From: Cenococcum geophilum 1.58
Lineage: Eukaryota > Ascomycota > Dothideomycetes > Gloniales > Gloniaceae
Direction of reading: 5' to 3'
Assembly: GCA_001692895.1 (NCBI GenBank)
Contig: KV748188.1
Span: forward strand, 248,001 to 312,000
Length of the DNA stretch: 64,000 nucleotides
Positions within the stretch are counted from its first letter, which is position 1. The number at the start of each line of letters is the position of its first letter. A program made the translations under genes and the position numbers. Positions 21,400 to 33,450 of this stretch are shown in pieces. A model generated the notes under the pieces. The model did no database searches and had not been told where the DNA came from. It saw only the letters and a program-made list of their open reading frames with translations.

Positions 21400-22720
21400 C
21401 TCTATTTATCAAATTTGTCACAACCGCTCTTGTAATAGCGATGGGAATAAGGAGACTAACTAGATTAGATTATAAGATAGTAGGGACCCTTATAGATTAA
21501 GGAAGTTTAATATTAAAAATAGCTAGTATAGGAAAAGCGATTAAGAATAGATCAGTCACAACATCCTAAGAGGTAGAAAGCCACAGCAGAGCTATTAAGA
21601 TATAGATGCAGCCTAGTTAATAACAGTTAGATATTATTAGGGATATTAAGATTAAGAAGTACCTAATATATACCTACTTATTAAAAATGGAACACCAATT
21701 ATATAACTAATAAATATAACAAGCACTAATAAAGCTATCGCTCTCTATGCATTTATAATAGATTTAAGCCTCGCGGTTAATAAATAATAAGTAACTAAGA
21801 AACTTGCCTTAACTACCTAAAGACAGATTAAAAGCAATATAGTTAAGACAAATTAAAACGTAAAGAGTGAGGTAGAAGACAATTCCCTATCTAGCCCTCC
21901 ATGGAGTAAAAAGAAAATATTTAGCGCTTTAATAGTAAGGATAATGCAATTAGAAAGAAACGTAAGAAGGGTAAAGAATACGAAGAAGCTATTAAACAAT
22001 AGTTTAGAGGGCGGAAGACATTGGATAACCATTTATATAGTAGAGGAACCGGCTACCATAATAAAGAACGTCCAGATAATAGCAAGAAATGCTGTTTAAC
22101 TAAACATTATTATAAAAAAGGCTCTTTACAGCACAGAATACCTAGGAACCGCTACTTATAATATAAAAGGGAAAGCTTCCAGCGTATAGACCTCCAGTTA
22201 AGGCTAAGGCTACCGTTTTACCTCTAGCGGCTATCTATTTATCCCTTTAGGGCGGCTATACTTTTATTTTAGGGCCCGCTTCTAAAACTATCTAAATTAC
22301 TAGCCCTTGTAATAAGCGTTAAGCCTTACCTATCTATAGCCTATTAGGCAGTTACTAAGGCGTAAACTATCTCGCTTTTTCAATCCCTCTTTAGTGGGGC
22401 GCTAGCGAATATCTTTATATTCCCCCTTATTCTTAGTCTACTATAAAAATATCAATAGGGATAACCGAGATAAGAAACAATAGGAAGACGTTGCTAAGAA
22501 CCTATTACGGCAATTAGGAGAAATCAAGCCACTTAAACGGCTTTAAGTAGTTACTATAGATAGGAGAGGAGTTTAATGCGCAGAGGCTATATTCCTAAGA
22601 GCTTAAGAAGGTTACAGAAGCGGACGGAGGAGAGCGCTATTTGCATTTAATAGACCCTCCAAATTATTTATACAGGCGCCGCCACCCTTATATTTTATAT
22701 ATAACCCCACATCCCCCTTT
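21400..22720 (+). pseudogene. Unrecognised RIP-degraded coding block
   Basis: Plus-strand reading gives a Lys/Arg-rich region (about 21940-22090, containing K-K-R-K-K-G-K-E-Y-E-E-A-I-K and F-R-G-R-K-T-L-D-N-H-L-Y). A hydrophobic region with L-L-K-L-S-K-L-L-A-L-V-I follows (about 22260-22450). Several changes of frame were needed. No family was recognised. It could be a transposon gene or a host gene. Confidence 0.3.
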
Positions 22721-23383
22721 TATATACGTTTATATCTAGTGATAGCAATAATTAGTTAGTTATAATTATATTATATAGGCTCTATAAAATATAGTAGAGC
22801 CCAAAAACCTAGCAGCTACTATTAGTGTTCTATTAGGATTATACTAATAGGCTATTAGAGCAACGCAGAGACGTACATACGGCAGCGCATCGCGGGCGCT
22901 ATGACATAGTGGTAATAGGAAAAAATTTCTTACTAGGAGGGTAAGCCTTAGCGGAGACTTAAAAACATAGCTACTATATCTTAATATACGTTTCAAGCTA
23001 TTAAACTCTACCTCTAGCAAACCCTTTCCTCCTATACAGCATAACTACTTATACGTATAATTAATCCACATACACCTCGTAGGTAGGAGGCTTTTTAGCT
23101 AAGAGATATAGTAGGGGACCTAGGTTAGGGCCCTAGGATAAGATATATAGTTTATCCCGCTGTTCCTTTAGGGTAAAAGGTCAGGTTATATAGGAATAGA
23201 TTATACTGCAAGTAGGGGGACTATAGGCGGCGTGTATACACGTATATAGGAGGAAGGGCAGGCATATAATATATATAGCAATCTACAAACGCATAGAGAC
23301 GTCAACCAAGAAATAATAATAATAATAATATTATATTATTAAAGCTTTGGGCAAAGGCTTAAGGCAGGTATATTATAGATAAC
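22721..23383. other. No gene; (AAT)n microsatellite
   Basis: The only structured feature is an (AAT)n run at about 23312-23331. The rest is featureless RIP-type sequence ending at the LTR. Confidence 0.35.
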
Positions 23384-23618
23384 TATCGACCTAAATTAGG
23401 TGTCTACTACCCCAACTTAGCTACCTACCCATTAACTTAGTTACCTACCCCGTCTTAACTTAGACACCTACTCCTTATTTCTATTACTACCCCCTACCCT
23501 CCTTTTCTTTCCTTTTCTATACCTTTCCTTATATATATATAGAGGTCTTAGAACCATATTTCAATAAATAGAGTCCTTATTCTTTTCTTATAATTAGTAC
23601 ATAGATATCTAATTGACA
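23384..23618 (-). repeat. Solo LTR, family A (235 bp), minus orientation
   Basis: The reverse complement begins TGTCAATTAGATATCTATG and ends TTTAGGTCGATA (RIP form of ...ACA). Length and order of motifs equal those of 11847-12081. The flanking pentamers are ATAAC (23379-23383) and ATAAT (23619-23623), identical except for one C/T difference, consistent with a target duplication later hit by RIP. Confidence 0.85.
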
Positions 23619-24458
23619 ATAATACCACGTATAAGCTTCAAGCTGCTACTATTAATTCACTTACCCACTTAAGCGTTCGCTTCTTTACCTTATATATATA
23701 TATATAGCTTATACCCTTCTTCTTATAAATATATACCTTTACTAGTTAGACCGTAGGCTTGCAAGCTTAAAGTTATTTTTCCTACCTTTTTATAGTAAAA
23801 ACTGCTTATAAAAAGCAGGAAACAAGCCCGCCATTTTCAGGCCCCTAAGCCGCAGCTACTAATAAAAAAATTGACTAAATATCGATTACTATTCCGGTAT
23901 ACCACCAGTGCTAATACCAAATACTATAAACACTAGCTTTTAGTTATATCTGCTTTACTAGCTAAAATTACGCTTAAAGAATATGGGCTAAATTAAAGTT
24001 TTATTATGGGAGGTATCGGAAGATCTAAAATGCTAATATACGCTATAGCCTTCTCTACTTAGTTTGAGTTTACTAATCCTCTATAGATTAACAATGCTAC
24101 TTCTTTAAGGCAAGTGCTTTATGTAATCACGAAATTGGAAATTTATAGATTAACCTTCGTATTTAGCGTTACCAGCACCATCGACAGCAATAATTCTATC
24201 ATCCTTCTATCGGAATTTACCGAGGTATAAAACAAGTAAACTTCAAGGTTGTTAAAGTAGACCCCTTAGAGTATAGTATCGTTACGCAAAATACTATCAT
24301 TTACTGTAAAGGCGAGCCGATTTAGAATTAAGTCAGTTTTTCAAGCTTCGGAGGATTTGGTTTAATATACTACTATAGGCAGCCCCTTTTAAAAAAGCTA
24401 GCTTATTGACGTATTAGTATAAAAGGGGGCTACGGCCCTACTCTCCTCTGTCTAAGAA
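23619..24458. other. No gene recognised
   Basis: AT-rich with alternating TA runs (about 23692-23704). No frame was followed. Confidence 0.25.
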
Positions 24459-24870
24459 ATGGCGGAATTCTACTTATTAAGCACTATTCGCGCTCCTAGG
24501 AGTATTTTAGGAATAGAAGAACTGTGAAGAAAAATTCTAAGTTATATATCTATAGTTAATCTAACAGACTGGCCTAGACTAGGTCGTGATTTAGATAATT
24601 TAGCATTAAAACATTTAAACGACCCTAATTCATTTTTACGCAAAATATTCGTCAATTACTTAAAAATGGAAAGTTTATTGTTATATGGTAATTTATCTCT
24701 CTAGGGACCGTCACTAAATAAGTACGTAAGAACATAGCATCTAGATGTCGAAGGCACCGATTTATATATATTTATATCCAGGCAGAGCACATCGCTCCTA
24801 AATTTTAATGCTATATTCTATTTATTACTTCGCAGTGAAGAATATAGTCGGCCGCTTCGGGATTAGTCCC
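24459..24870 (+). pseudogene. Unrecognised, possibly F-box-like, fossil gene
   Basis: ATG at 24459 starts M-A-E-F-Y-L-L-S-T-I-R-A, followed by E-E-L-*-R-K-I-L-S-Y-I-S-I-V-N-L-T-D-W. The E-E-L-x-x-x-I-L-S-Y pattern with a following D-W is reminiscent of an F-box start, but that is a weak resemblance. About 110 codons in one frame carry four or five stops of the Gln/Trp/Arg type, including one TGA at the very start region, which is rare in this window. Confidence 0.3.
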
Positions 24871-25659
24871 AAGACACTTAGCGGCACTACTAAAATATAG
24901 AAATCCGAACTTATAATAGACTTATATTATATAATATGCCCTATTTTTATATATAGATAAGAGTATAAGTAAACATCCTCTTCTATAACAATAGTCTTGG
25001 CATTAGTACTTAGAACTATATACCAGGAATATACATATATACCCCTAAATTTACTATTATCGCGAATAAAGACTTAGATTAAGCGTTAAAGGTAAAAACC
25101 GTACAGTTTTATAGTTTCTTTTCCCTTCTATACCGCGATCTTATGGCTAAGGTGCCTCTAGAGTCTATTGAGGTGATAGGGCGAGAGCTATATAGAGTAA
25201 TTAGGTGCAATCCTTCTATTTTAAATATAAGCTTCACAGCAATTAGGTAGGCTTATATCCCATAAACTATAAACTTTTATACCCCCTTCTACTAGGTAGT
25301 TTATATTAATATAGAAAATTATAATAAACTCTTTGCTATTAAACGCTTAGGCTTCGCCTCGAAAAAAATCAAGAGGGTTTTACAAATAATCTAATACATT
25401 TTTATCAACTAGCCTAATAGGCAGGGACTCGCCTAAGCTAGAAAGTATATCAAGTATAATGTATAGAATGCTCTATATAAGTTCTAGTCGGATAATTTAA
25501 AAGGCATAGCCAAACCATACAGCCACTAATTCAGAAATATCGTCTACGCTAATCTCATTAAATATTTTTTAAAAAATAGGTAAAGTAACTACTTACTCTT
25601 TCAGGCTAATAGGCTTTTGAAGCGCTTTATAGTCTAGGGATATTTTAAATAGCTGTAAC
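24871..25659. other. Coding-like remnants, unrecognised
   Basis: Plus and minus strands both yield partial readable frames. No motif allows an assignment or even a choice of strand. Confidence 0.2.
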
Positions 25660-26160
25660 TAGGGCTTAGTGTCCTTATTACCCGGGAACAGAAGAAGTAA
25701 ACTAGGGTTTAGAAAGCTTATTCCTTAAAGGACTTAAGTAATTCTACAGCCCTGCTTAATATACTTATTAACTTTTTTACACATTTCCCCATCCTCATCC
25801 TTTCCTATATACCGCTTAACTATTACAGCCTTAACAATATTTAATACCTTCCTAGCCATTTTATTAGAGTTAAGAAAACACCCATACTTAGCTTTAATAA
25901 GATTAACAGTTAGAGTTAGAGGGAGTAAACTTAAACCTCTCTTATACATTACTGTTTCTCTATAAGTTAGTTACTTTTATTTCTTAGCTCGACTTTACGC
26001 TTTTATTTTAGCCAGTAAACACACTTTGTATTTAAAGCTTTAGTAATAATAGAATTTTATATATCAGCTCTTAGCAGTTAAGAGGTAGCTTAAGGTCTCC
26101 TGCCTTTCCAAGAAATCGTATATAGAGGAAATTTTCTAAATATTGACTTGTTTTAACGGA
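25660..26160 (-). pseudogene. Unrecognised RIP-degraded coding block
   Basis: The minus strand contains a 71-codon open stretch (25949-25734) with S-L-L-P-L-T-L-T-V-N-L-I-K-A and D-E-D-G-E-M-C-K-K-V-N-K-Y-I-K-Q-G. Readable sequence continues on both sides through RIP-type stops. The overlapping plus strand is also partly open, including a 72-codon frame just to the right (26260-26478). Family unknown. Confidence 0.3.
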
Positions 26161-26589
26161 GTTAAACTAGGCTAACTACCCTAAAGAGAATATTTAAGAC
26201 GTTTTAATACATTTAAAGAACCTATTTTATAAATACACTATAGAGCGCGCAAACAAATTTTGGGGGAGAGGTTATACGGTCTACGCATAAACACTTCAGA
26301 AATAGCTTTACCATCTAAACTAGCGGCAAAAGCAGTAGATAAGACTACCTATATATATAACGACTCTTTAGCGGTATCTAAGGATTTCGGCTACTGCAAT
26401 AAGCTAATAGCAGTCTTACTGCGCATGTTTCTCTGGGCACTGTTTATATATCTAGATAGGCAGGCCACCTTACGCTAGCAATTATCCGCACTATTATTCT
26501 TTATCCTCTTCTTAGGGCCGGAGAGACAAATACCTATCTGTTGTACTACAGCGTCCGTCTATAGCATGACCTTATATCACTTAACCAAC
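26161..26589. other. Coding-like remnant, strand uncertain
   Basis: A 72-codon plus frame (26260-26478) is fully open and ends with a hydrophobic stretch (L-L-R-M-F-L-W-A-L-F). It may be real coding remnant or a shadow of a minus-strand gene. Confidence 0.2.
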
Positions 26590-27334
26590 GCTTTTAGATA
26601 ACGTAATCGTAACTCTTAAAGCTTTATATTTCGTAGTAGCGTCCTAATAATGAGATTCTTGGCGCGGAGAATGGCATATACGCTATAGTTAGTCCCATTT
26701 ACTTTAATGCTATCTAGATAGAGCTTAATTTAATTAGCGGATCTATAGAGCTGGAGAGTGTAGCTACTTATAGAGATTCCGCTATAGGACTATTTTTTAT
26801 ACAATCCTTATAGCCCCTTATCAATTATATATCTAAGATTATCCGCCTAAATATTACTAATTGGGTGGCATCTATTATAAGTCATTATATGCTTTTTATT
26901 AATATTAACAATAATTATCATAAAATAATCTAGATTCTTTGCCCTTAATATATCCTAGTTAATACAATAGGGGACTGCTAGAAAGTTAGGCTTTAGTATA
27001 TTAAATCGTATTATTATATTTCGACAACTATTTTCTACAAGATCTTTCTCAATTTTAAGGACTTAGATAGATTTAGGAAGTAACTTATAAAGAATCCCAT
27101 AGATAAGCCTTCCTATAAGCTATAAATCTATACTAGATAATAGTAGTATAGGATTTAGTAAATATTTAATGTCTTTTAAAGTCTGGTATATTCCTACTCT
27201 TTCCTATAGGAGATAAAAACCCAGGCCTACGCGATAAGCTATATCAATATAGCGGTTAAACTTATTATAAGGATTTTTTAGGATCTCTGTCCTAGGTCTA
27301 ATAGGCAATGTTATATATTCTTTATCGTCTTTGT

Positions 27335-27490
27335 CGTCTTCGTCATCATTATCGTTATTGTCGTCATCGTTATTTGTTATTATGGTGTTACCGTCATTAT
27401 TTGTTACCATAGTGTTATATCCATTTTCGTCGTTATTTATTATTATAGTGTTATATTCATCTCCGTCATTTTTTTTTCTTATAGTGTTAG
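27335..27490 (-). repeat. Imperfect minisatellite, Asn/Asp-coding
   Basis: About three or four imperfect repeats of a GTTATTTGTTATTATGGTGTTA-type unit on the plus strand, coding N-N-D-(G/E)-N-T-I/M-like units on the minus strand. It lies inside the large fossil gene. Confidence 0.6.
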
Positions 27491-27814
27491 GTTTAATATA
27501 TAGAAAAAGTTTAGTAAAGAATCTCTCCAGGTCGTTAAAAGAACCGTTTATATTATATTTTAGACAACTTTCACTTAATCCTTCTAGTGCCGTTATACCT
27601 ATTTCCTCCGGTTTAAAAAAAGGACTTAAATTATTTCCTTATTCCAAATCTATACTATCTAAGCTATTAGTAAGCGACGGCACATTAAATAATACGTCTT
27701 ATAAATTTAGCTTAGTTATATTTGTAATATTAGCTAGCAAGGGGGCCTCTATTGTTTAATAGGTTATATTAGCAAACGGCGGTATCTAGTCGAACTCAGA
27801 TTTATTTTTACTAA

Positions 27815-28075
27815 ACTCTTCCTCCCCTTCTCCTCCTCCTTCTCCTCCCTCTCCTCCCTCTCCCTCTTCCTCTTCCTCTTCCTCTTCCTCTTCCTCTTCC
27901 TCTTCCTCTTCCTCTTCCTCTTTCCTCTTCCTCTTCCTCTTCCTCTTCCTCTTCCTCTCCTCTTCCTCTTCCTCTTCCTCTTCCTCTTCCTCTTCCTCTT
28001 CCTCTTCCTCTTCCTCTTCCTCTTCCTCTTCCTCTTCCTCTTCCTCTTCCTCTTCCTCTTCCTCTTCCTCTCTTT
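27815..28075 (+). repeat. (CTTCCT)n microsatellite, about 260 bp
   Basis: A nearly perfect hexanucleotide array with a few one- to two-base interruptions (for example near 27919 and 27956) and an impure CTCCTCC/CTCCCT left edge. The sequence has no CpA or TpG, so RIP cannot act on it, and it stands out as undamaged. On the minus strand it would encode poly-Glu. Confidence 0.95.
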
Positions 28076-28800
28076 ATTCTACGGCTTCTCTCTCTAGTGC
28101 TATTTTTTTAGCTCTTTCCTTCTATATAGACGTTGCTTTTCTAGTTATCTTAAGTCTTACTAAGGGATTTAGCCGCTCTTTAATTATATTTACCTATAGT
28201 TTAAGTACGCTTTATAGCCTTTTTAGGGTATTAGTGTTATATACTTAGTCCCCGTTTACCCAGATTTGTAAATAGTCTTATATAAAATATAGGGCTATAT
28301 TAATATTATTTCCAGTATATTATCGCGTTATAGGTATATTAGACGTAGAGAAGAAAAGCGATTAAATAATGGCGCCGTTTACTTGCGATAAGTATAACTA
28401 GCGCCTATTTTAGGTTAGCATAAACATAATAAAATATTTCTCGTAGTTTATTGCTCGCGCTTATCTATAGGACTTATATCTCGTAATTTTTCATAGGCAC
28501 TATTTTTATAATATAGCCATTTTTCAGGGTCCTTAAAAATATAAGGGTATAAAATATTATAGGTAACTTAATACTATTTCTAAAACTAGCATAACCTAGC
28601 TTTATTAAGAGGACCGTTAAGATAATCAAGTTAACCCTAAGTTCGGCACCCACTATCGCTACTACCCTTACTATATTAATGGGAAAGGCTAAGTAGTTAT
28701 ATAGCATTTCTCTAAGTTCTTTTCTCGCTTCTTTAACCACTAAAATAGTTATTTTTAGGCTTAAGACAATTCTATTCTTCATTCTCTAAAGAAAACTTCC

Positions 28801-28987
28801 TACTATTTAGTACGTACTCTAGCTACTAATTTTTACACCGCGCTAAAATTTATTCCCTAGTGCGCCAAATAAGCGCCGGGTTTATAATACGGAATTTACT
28901 CCTTATACGCCATCTTGGTTCTAGTCACTAATTTATCCTCCTGACCTAAACTATACATTAAACCTTAATATATACTTCTTTCTTTGA
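28801..28987. other. Intergenic or 5' end of CSC1 fossil
   Basis: It may contain N-terminal exons of the adjacent channel gene, but a TGA at 28985 and loss of readable motif prevent tracing it. Confidence 0.3.
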
Positions 28988-31002
28988 TATTTCCGTACAC
29001 TACTAAAGATATTTAGACCTATTGCCCTAGTTATTCCACCAATTCTTATCCCTTTAGACTTCCTCTAAGGAAGAAGCGCTAGCAATAGTATAAACGGTCT
29101 TAATAAACTAAGTTAGGCTAATATCGGATTATCTTATACAAACCGTTATTAGGTGCACTTAATTCTAGGTATAGGTATTATAGTATATATTTACTTTATA
29201 ATATAGACTAAGCTCTAGAAATATATTAAGGTTTAGTAAAATAACTAGCATATCCTTTTAACTACTGTTCTTATTAACTCTATTCCTAATAAATGGCTTT
29301 ACCTAGGAAAGCTTAAATAACAGTTTAGCTTATTTCCTGGAGGTGTCTGTAACATTAACCTAAATAGAAATTTTACCACGCTTTCTAAAAGCGTAAAGAG
29401 GCGTAATAACATTGTAGTAGCACTTAAGGAAGCTAAAATCAGACTCATTTAGAAAGTTCTTTAAGCGCATAGTAAAGGAAAGCAAAAAGGGTACTATAAC
29501 AAGACTTACGAGGCAATGTGGGAGGCTTACCTTAATAAGAGTAAACGCGAACTTGTTACACTCCCCAAAGGACTCTTTACTTAAATATTAACACCTTTCC
29601 TACAACCTAAGGTTGACGCTATTAATTACTATAGGGAAGAGTATAGACGTCTAAGTTCTAAGATTAAATCCGCCAAGAAGATACCTAAAAGATTCCCCGC
29701 CCTAAACTTAGCTTTCATTAAATTTAACACGCAAATAGCGGCGTAAATAGTATGCCAAATAGTGTTATATAAAACCACCAACTATATAAGGCCTCGTAAC
29801 CTCTAGATATTACCTAAAGATATCCTATAGGACAATATTTCTATTTATTAGTGGGAAAACTTCTTCCGTATAGTGATTTTAAATACTGCCATTATGGCGC
29901 TAACGGTCCTCTATATAGTTCCTATTACTTTCGCTAGCCTTCTTTCTTAAATTATTTATCTAACTTACGCTATCTTATGGCTTAGTTAGGTTAATAAACT
30001 ATTAGACTGGTTGCTTAGGCTTATATAGGGTGTTTTACCACCTACAATACTATCTATATTTATAGCTTTATTCTCCTTTAGCTTATAGTACCTTATATAA
30101 AAATAAGGGATCTACTCTAAGGTTATAGCAGAACTTTTAATATAAGATTATTATTTTTCCTTCTTCTTCCTTTAAATCACTCTTATAGTTTCTCTCTCTA
30201 TAGGTTTAACTACAATTTTTAACAAAGTTAGGGGGGATATAGCGTCATTGCTAGCTACGCTTATAAAAGGCTTTCCTAAAGCTAGCAATTACTTCTTATC
30301 TTATATACTATTATAGTCATTATCGGTCAGTACTAGCGCACTTCTCTAAATTGGTACACTGGTCGACTAGCTAATATTATCACCACTACTAGATTATACG
30401 GTTACTTAAAAGCTGGCAAGGAAAACGGATATTGTGCCAATTTAGTAGGGCGTTTTTGTCCCTATCTACACAAACCTGTCTTACATTAGTAAGGTGCAAT
30501 TCCTTCTCTCTAAAAATCGGCAGCTAACCTACCAGGCCTTATATACTTAATTATCTCTCCGTTAATTTTGCTCCTATAAGTTATTACTTTCACTATTTTC
30601 TAGTTAGTTTATCAGTATAATATACTATATATCGTCCGTATAAATATTGATAGTAGTAGCCTCTTCTATCCAAAGGCCATTAAATAGCTTTTAGCTGGGC
30701 TATATCTTATAGAAGCTGGCCTATTCGGCCTTTTTATACTTGTCCGAGATTCGCAAAACAAAGCCATATATGTTGGTCAAGCCGTCATTATAGGAGTTAT
30801 GGGAATACTTATAGTTATATATCACTACCTTCTACATAGAGCGTTTAACCCGCTATTATCCTTTTTACTAACATCTCTAGAGGTTTCTACGAGAAAAAAT
30901 TGCGACTTCGGGCCTTTTAAGTATAAGGCTCTAAGTAGTAACGTATTAGTTATTAGACTATTAAAGGACAAGTTAGGAATAAGCAAAGACGAGATTAATT
31001 AG
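28988..31002 (+). pseudogene. CSC1/OSCA/TMEM63-type channel, RIP-inactivated
   Basis: Family members are multi-pass membrane cation channels (RSN1_7TM, formerly DUF221) gated by osmotic or mechanical stress. One frame runs from about 28988 to 30488. It reads P-I-L-I-P-L-D-F-L (29039-29065), V-L-I-N-S-I-P-N-K-W (about 29271), F-P-G-G-V-C-N-I-N (about 29335), F-I-K-F-N-T-Q-I-A-A (29714-29743) and D-I-L-(stop)-D-N-I-S-I (about 29820-29845). The 7TM core follows, with I-(stop)-G-V-L-P-P and S-A-L-L-(stop)-I-G-T-L. After a 47-nt intron it resumes L-I-Y-L-I-I-S-P-L-I and F-Y-P-K-A-I-K with G-L-F-I-L-V-R-D, ending at TAG 31000-31002. Readable sequence continues to about 31085. The N-terminal exon is missing or unreadable. 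Damage is mostly TAA/TAG at Gln/Trp codons. Confidence 0.85.
30489..30535 (+). other. Preserved spliceosomal intron in CSC1 fossil
   Basis: GTAAGG donor at 30489, CTAAC branch-type motif at 30524-30528 and CAG acceptor ending at 30535. Removing these 47 bases changes frame exactly as required to join ...Y-I-S to L-I-Y-L-I-I-S-P, the expected channel sequence. Confidence 0.8.
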
Positions 31003-31871
31003 ACTAGGTTAGTATGCAAAACTTTAAACATTAGCGATAAGGAAGCTATAATTGATCTAAATGGCAGAATAGAATGTATAACTTAAGTAAATATTAATAA
31101 GCTCGGCTAATAGCTGGTTAGCCACCTTCTTTTAGGGGGAGGGGGATTCCAAAGGCCTACATTTTTGTAGTTTTTTATAAAAGTATATAAATTAAAACCA
31201 ATTCTCCTATTTCTGCAAAGTATTATAGAGTGGACATAAGAACAAAAGGTAGGCGTTAAGAGACTTTTAACAATTATTGTATCAGAGAGCCTCCGCAAGA
31301 GAGCTTAGGACTAGGTAAAGAAATCAATTCTTATAGTAGAGAGAAAGCTAATAGGAAGGTAGCAAACTTGGGAAATTGCTTACGCCCTCCTTCTTATATA
31401 GTGCTCGCGGTGGCCTTTAACTACCTAGCAAGAGAACCTACCTACTATTTATTAGTGGCAGATAGATACGCTAGGCGTAATAACCTATAGTTTAGTATAT
31501 AAACATATCTCTAACTTATGCGATACTATTTAAGGTAGAGGTATATATAATAAGGTACAAACTAACGTTTGCTAATAAACTAAAGTAAGTGAATTAAAAT
31601 TTATAATCAACTTTACCCAGCTCCAACTCCTTATATTTAGTCTATTTAGAGCCATAAACTAGTGCTTTTAGCAAAAAAATAACTTAAAACAATCGGACTT
31701 GCTTAACAATTAGTTTATCCACTTTATAGCCAAATATAGTTAGGTTTCTACTAGGTTTTAGTACTGGACAAAGGTAGTAAATAGTATAAGGTAAGAGAGA
31801 ATAGGTAGACCTTAGAATTAGAAGGAAATTAAACATTTTCGCGAGATAAGAAGTCCCTAGTTATTGCAAAG
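31003..31871. other. No gene recognised
   Basis: It lies between two convergent fossils. It includes a C/T- and G-rich patch near 31126-31145. Partly readable plus-strand sequence (31330-31800) gave no motif. Confidence 0.25.
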
Positions 31872-33450
31872 TTATCTCCTACCACTATAATAGGCTAAAT
31901 GACACACCTTAGCCTTTCCCCGTGCTTGCTTACACGGGCATAACTCTAAATAATAACGCTCGCATTCGTATACGATATCCTGCTTAATATCGGCGACAAG
32001 CCCCTTAATCAATAACAAATATTCATCAGCATCTCGGGTCCTTACAAACCGCCTAGAATCCACCTTTATAAAACTCAAAAGCTAATCCAGCATCGTTGGC
32101 AACTAGATAGCAGATACCTTATTAGTAATATTAGGCGATTTCACAATATAATAAATATTTCGTAGAACATCATCTATCTTATACTCGTCCTAAAGCTGCC
32201 CTCCGTCCATAATACAGTCTTCTACGGTTATTAGCGCATAAATAACGAATTTTCCCGCGGGCATTATAATAGTATAGCCTAGTTCTAGGTAGGCTGCTTT
32301 AAGGATTCCACGCTAAAGGATCTATCTATCTTCGTATTCCTTAAAGCTCTCTAAATCTTATTCTAATAGATCTTGGGCAAATAGCTACAACTTACTACCT
32401 ATTAGATAGCAAACAAAAGTGCCATTTAGCGCGTCTATATATGGCCCAGAGACTGACCCTCTTTATACATATAGCGTAAACATACGGTAAGACATAATGT
32501 CGATAAATCTAAGAGGGGCAGTTCTCCTTTTTCCGCCTCTAAAAGACTCCGCTATAATTCGCGAGTCAAGTATCGGCACTACTTGGAATCGTTATCGCCC
32601 TAGTATCTTAGGTGTTAGTTTCTCTAGAAGATTTGCTAGATTTAGTAAATTCCATAGTGGATTTTTATTAGTTAGAGTAGAGCTACGTCCCCATAATAAT
32701 AATAGCTTTTCTTTAATATGCAGAGCAATTTCTTTCCTAGCTAAGGAACTTTTATCTACTTCCCACATATATAGCTAGACATTAATACACTTAATATCGC
32801 CGTGCCAGTCTACCAGCCACTAGAAGAATTTCTCCTTTATCTCTTCCACATTTAGGCTTATATTAATAACGACAATTACCTTTAATAAGCTCCCCCCCAC
32901 ATTAAGTATAGTATTTAAATCTTCCTAAGTCACATACCATATATCTACGTCGTCCTATATTAATAAGCCCCGACCAAGCGAAGAACCTTATTTTACGCCG
33001 ATTAAGGCCCAGTTAAGATTTTTAAGGATCGCAATTCCTAAGTCTAGGCAGTACTTCCAAAGCGTTTCTTTACCCTTACCCACTGCTAGTTACTCGTCGA
33101 TTTCTTTCTTATAAGCACGCATTTCGCTTAATAAGCGCTATAACTTAGGCTCGTTCTAGTAACGTATCTAGTTAAGCAGATTCCCTAAGTCTATTTCCGT
33201 AGCTACTCCGCTTATTAATTCTAGATCAATACAGATATAGGGCAACTTATCGTCGTAAACGTAACTAGAATTACACAATAAACAGATAATATAAGTTCTC
33301 TTTTTATACTTTCTACGGTTACTCGTTATAAGTATTACTTTACAGTAGGCTACCTAACAAAGAGCATCACGGGCGCCGTAGCGTTTATAGCGTTGGGATA
33401 TTATTATATAGTAGGTATTAAATATAAGCTTAAAGGGCGGCGAATTTCGA
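31872..33450 (-). pseudogene. JmjC/cupin-type fungal protein, RIP-inactivated
   Basis: The minus strand keeps one frame from beyond 33275 to the stop at 31872. The N-terminal part has a cysteine cluster (C-L-L-C-N-S-S-Y-V-Y-D near 33275). The central part reads L-L-L-L-W-G-R-S-S, then R-F-Q-V-V-P-I-L-D-S-R-I-I-A-E-S-F-R-G. S-G-P-Y-I-D-A-L-N-G-T-F (about 32408-32447) matches the JmjC iron-binding H-x-D segment of fungal homologues, with His replaced by Tyr (codon 32439-32441). M-P-A-G-K-F-V-I-Y-A-L-I-T again has Tyr (32238-32240) where the distal His is expected. A Cys-rich tail (C-P-C-K-Q-A-R-G) closes the protein. The assignment is by recalled resemblance to fungal JmjC-like proteins. The start is uncertain. 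Confidence 0.68.

Larger units (their letters stand above)
26590..28800 (-). pseudogene. Large unrecognised fossil with low-complexity tracts
   Basis: The minus strand reads as protein over most of this span with Gln/Trp-type stops. From its 5' side: a 102-codon open stretch (28782-28474); then a part with L-S-Q-V-N-G-A-I-I and E-R-A-K-K-I-A-L-E-R-E-A. Next comes a long Glu-rich tract coded by the hexanucleotide repeat at 27815-28075, an Asn/Asp-rich repeat (27490-27331), and a C-terminal region with Y-I-D-I-A-Y-R-V-G-L-G-F-Y-L-L and S-I-D-L-Q-L-I-G-R-L. At least one frameshift lies near 28405. It may be one protein of about 700 residues or two genes. No known domain was recognised. Confidence 0.35.

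Noticed and set aside
27331-27759. 142-codon plus-strand open frame rich in Ser/Leu/Val/Ile
   Set aside because: It arises from the minisatellite read antisense to the Asn/Asp repeat of a minus-strand fossil; low-complexity shadow.
24459-28800. DUF3435 (Starship captain) tyrosine recombinase
   Set aside because: Looked for the R...Y/H-x-x-R...Y-type arrangement in the unrecognised fossils here; nothing convincing was readable.
32497-32778. 93-codon plus-strand open frame
   Set aside because: Antisense to the JmjC-like fossil, which keeps a continuous frame on the minus strand.
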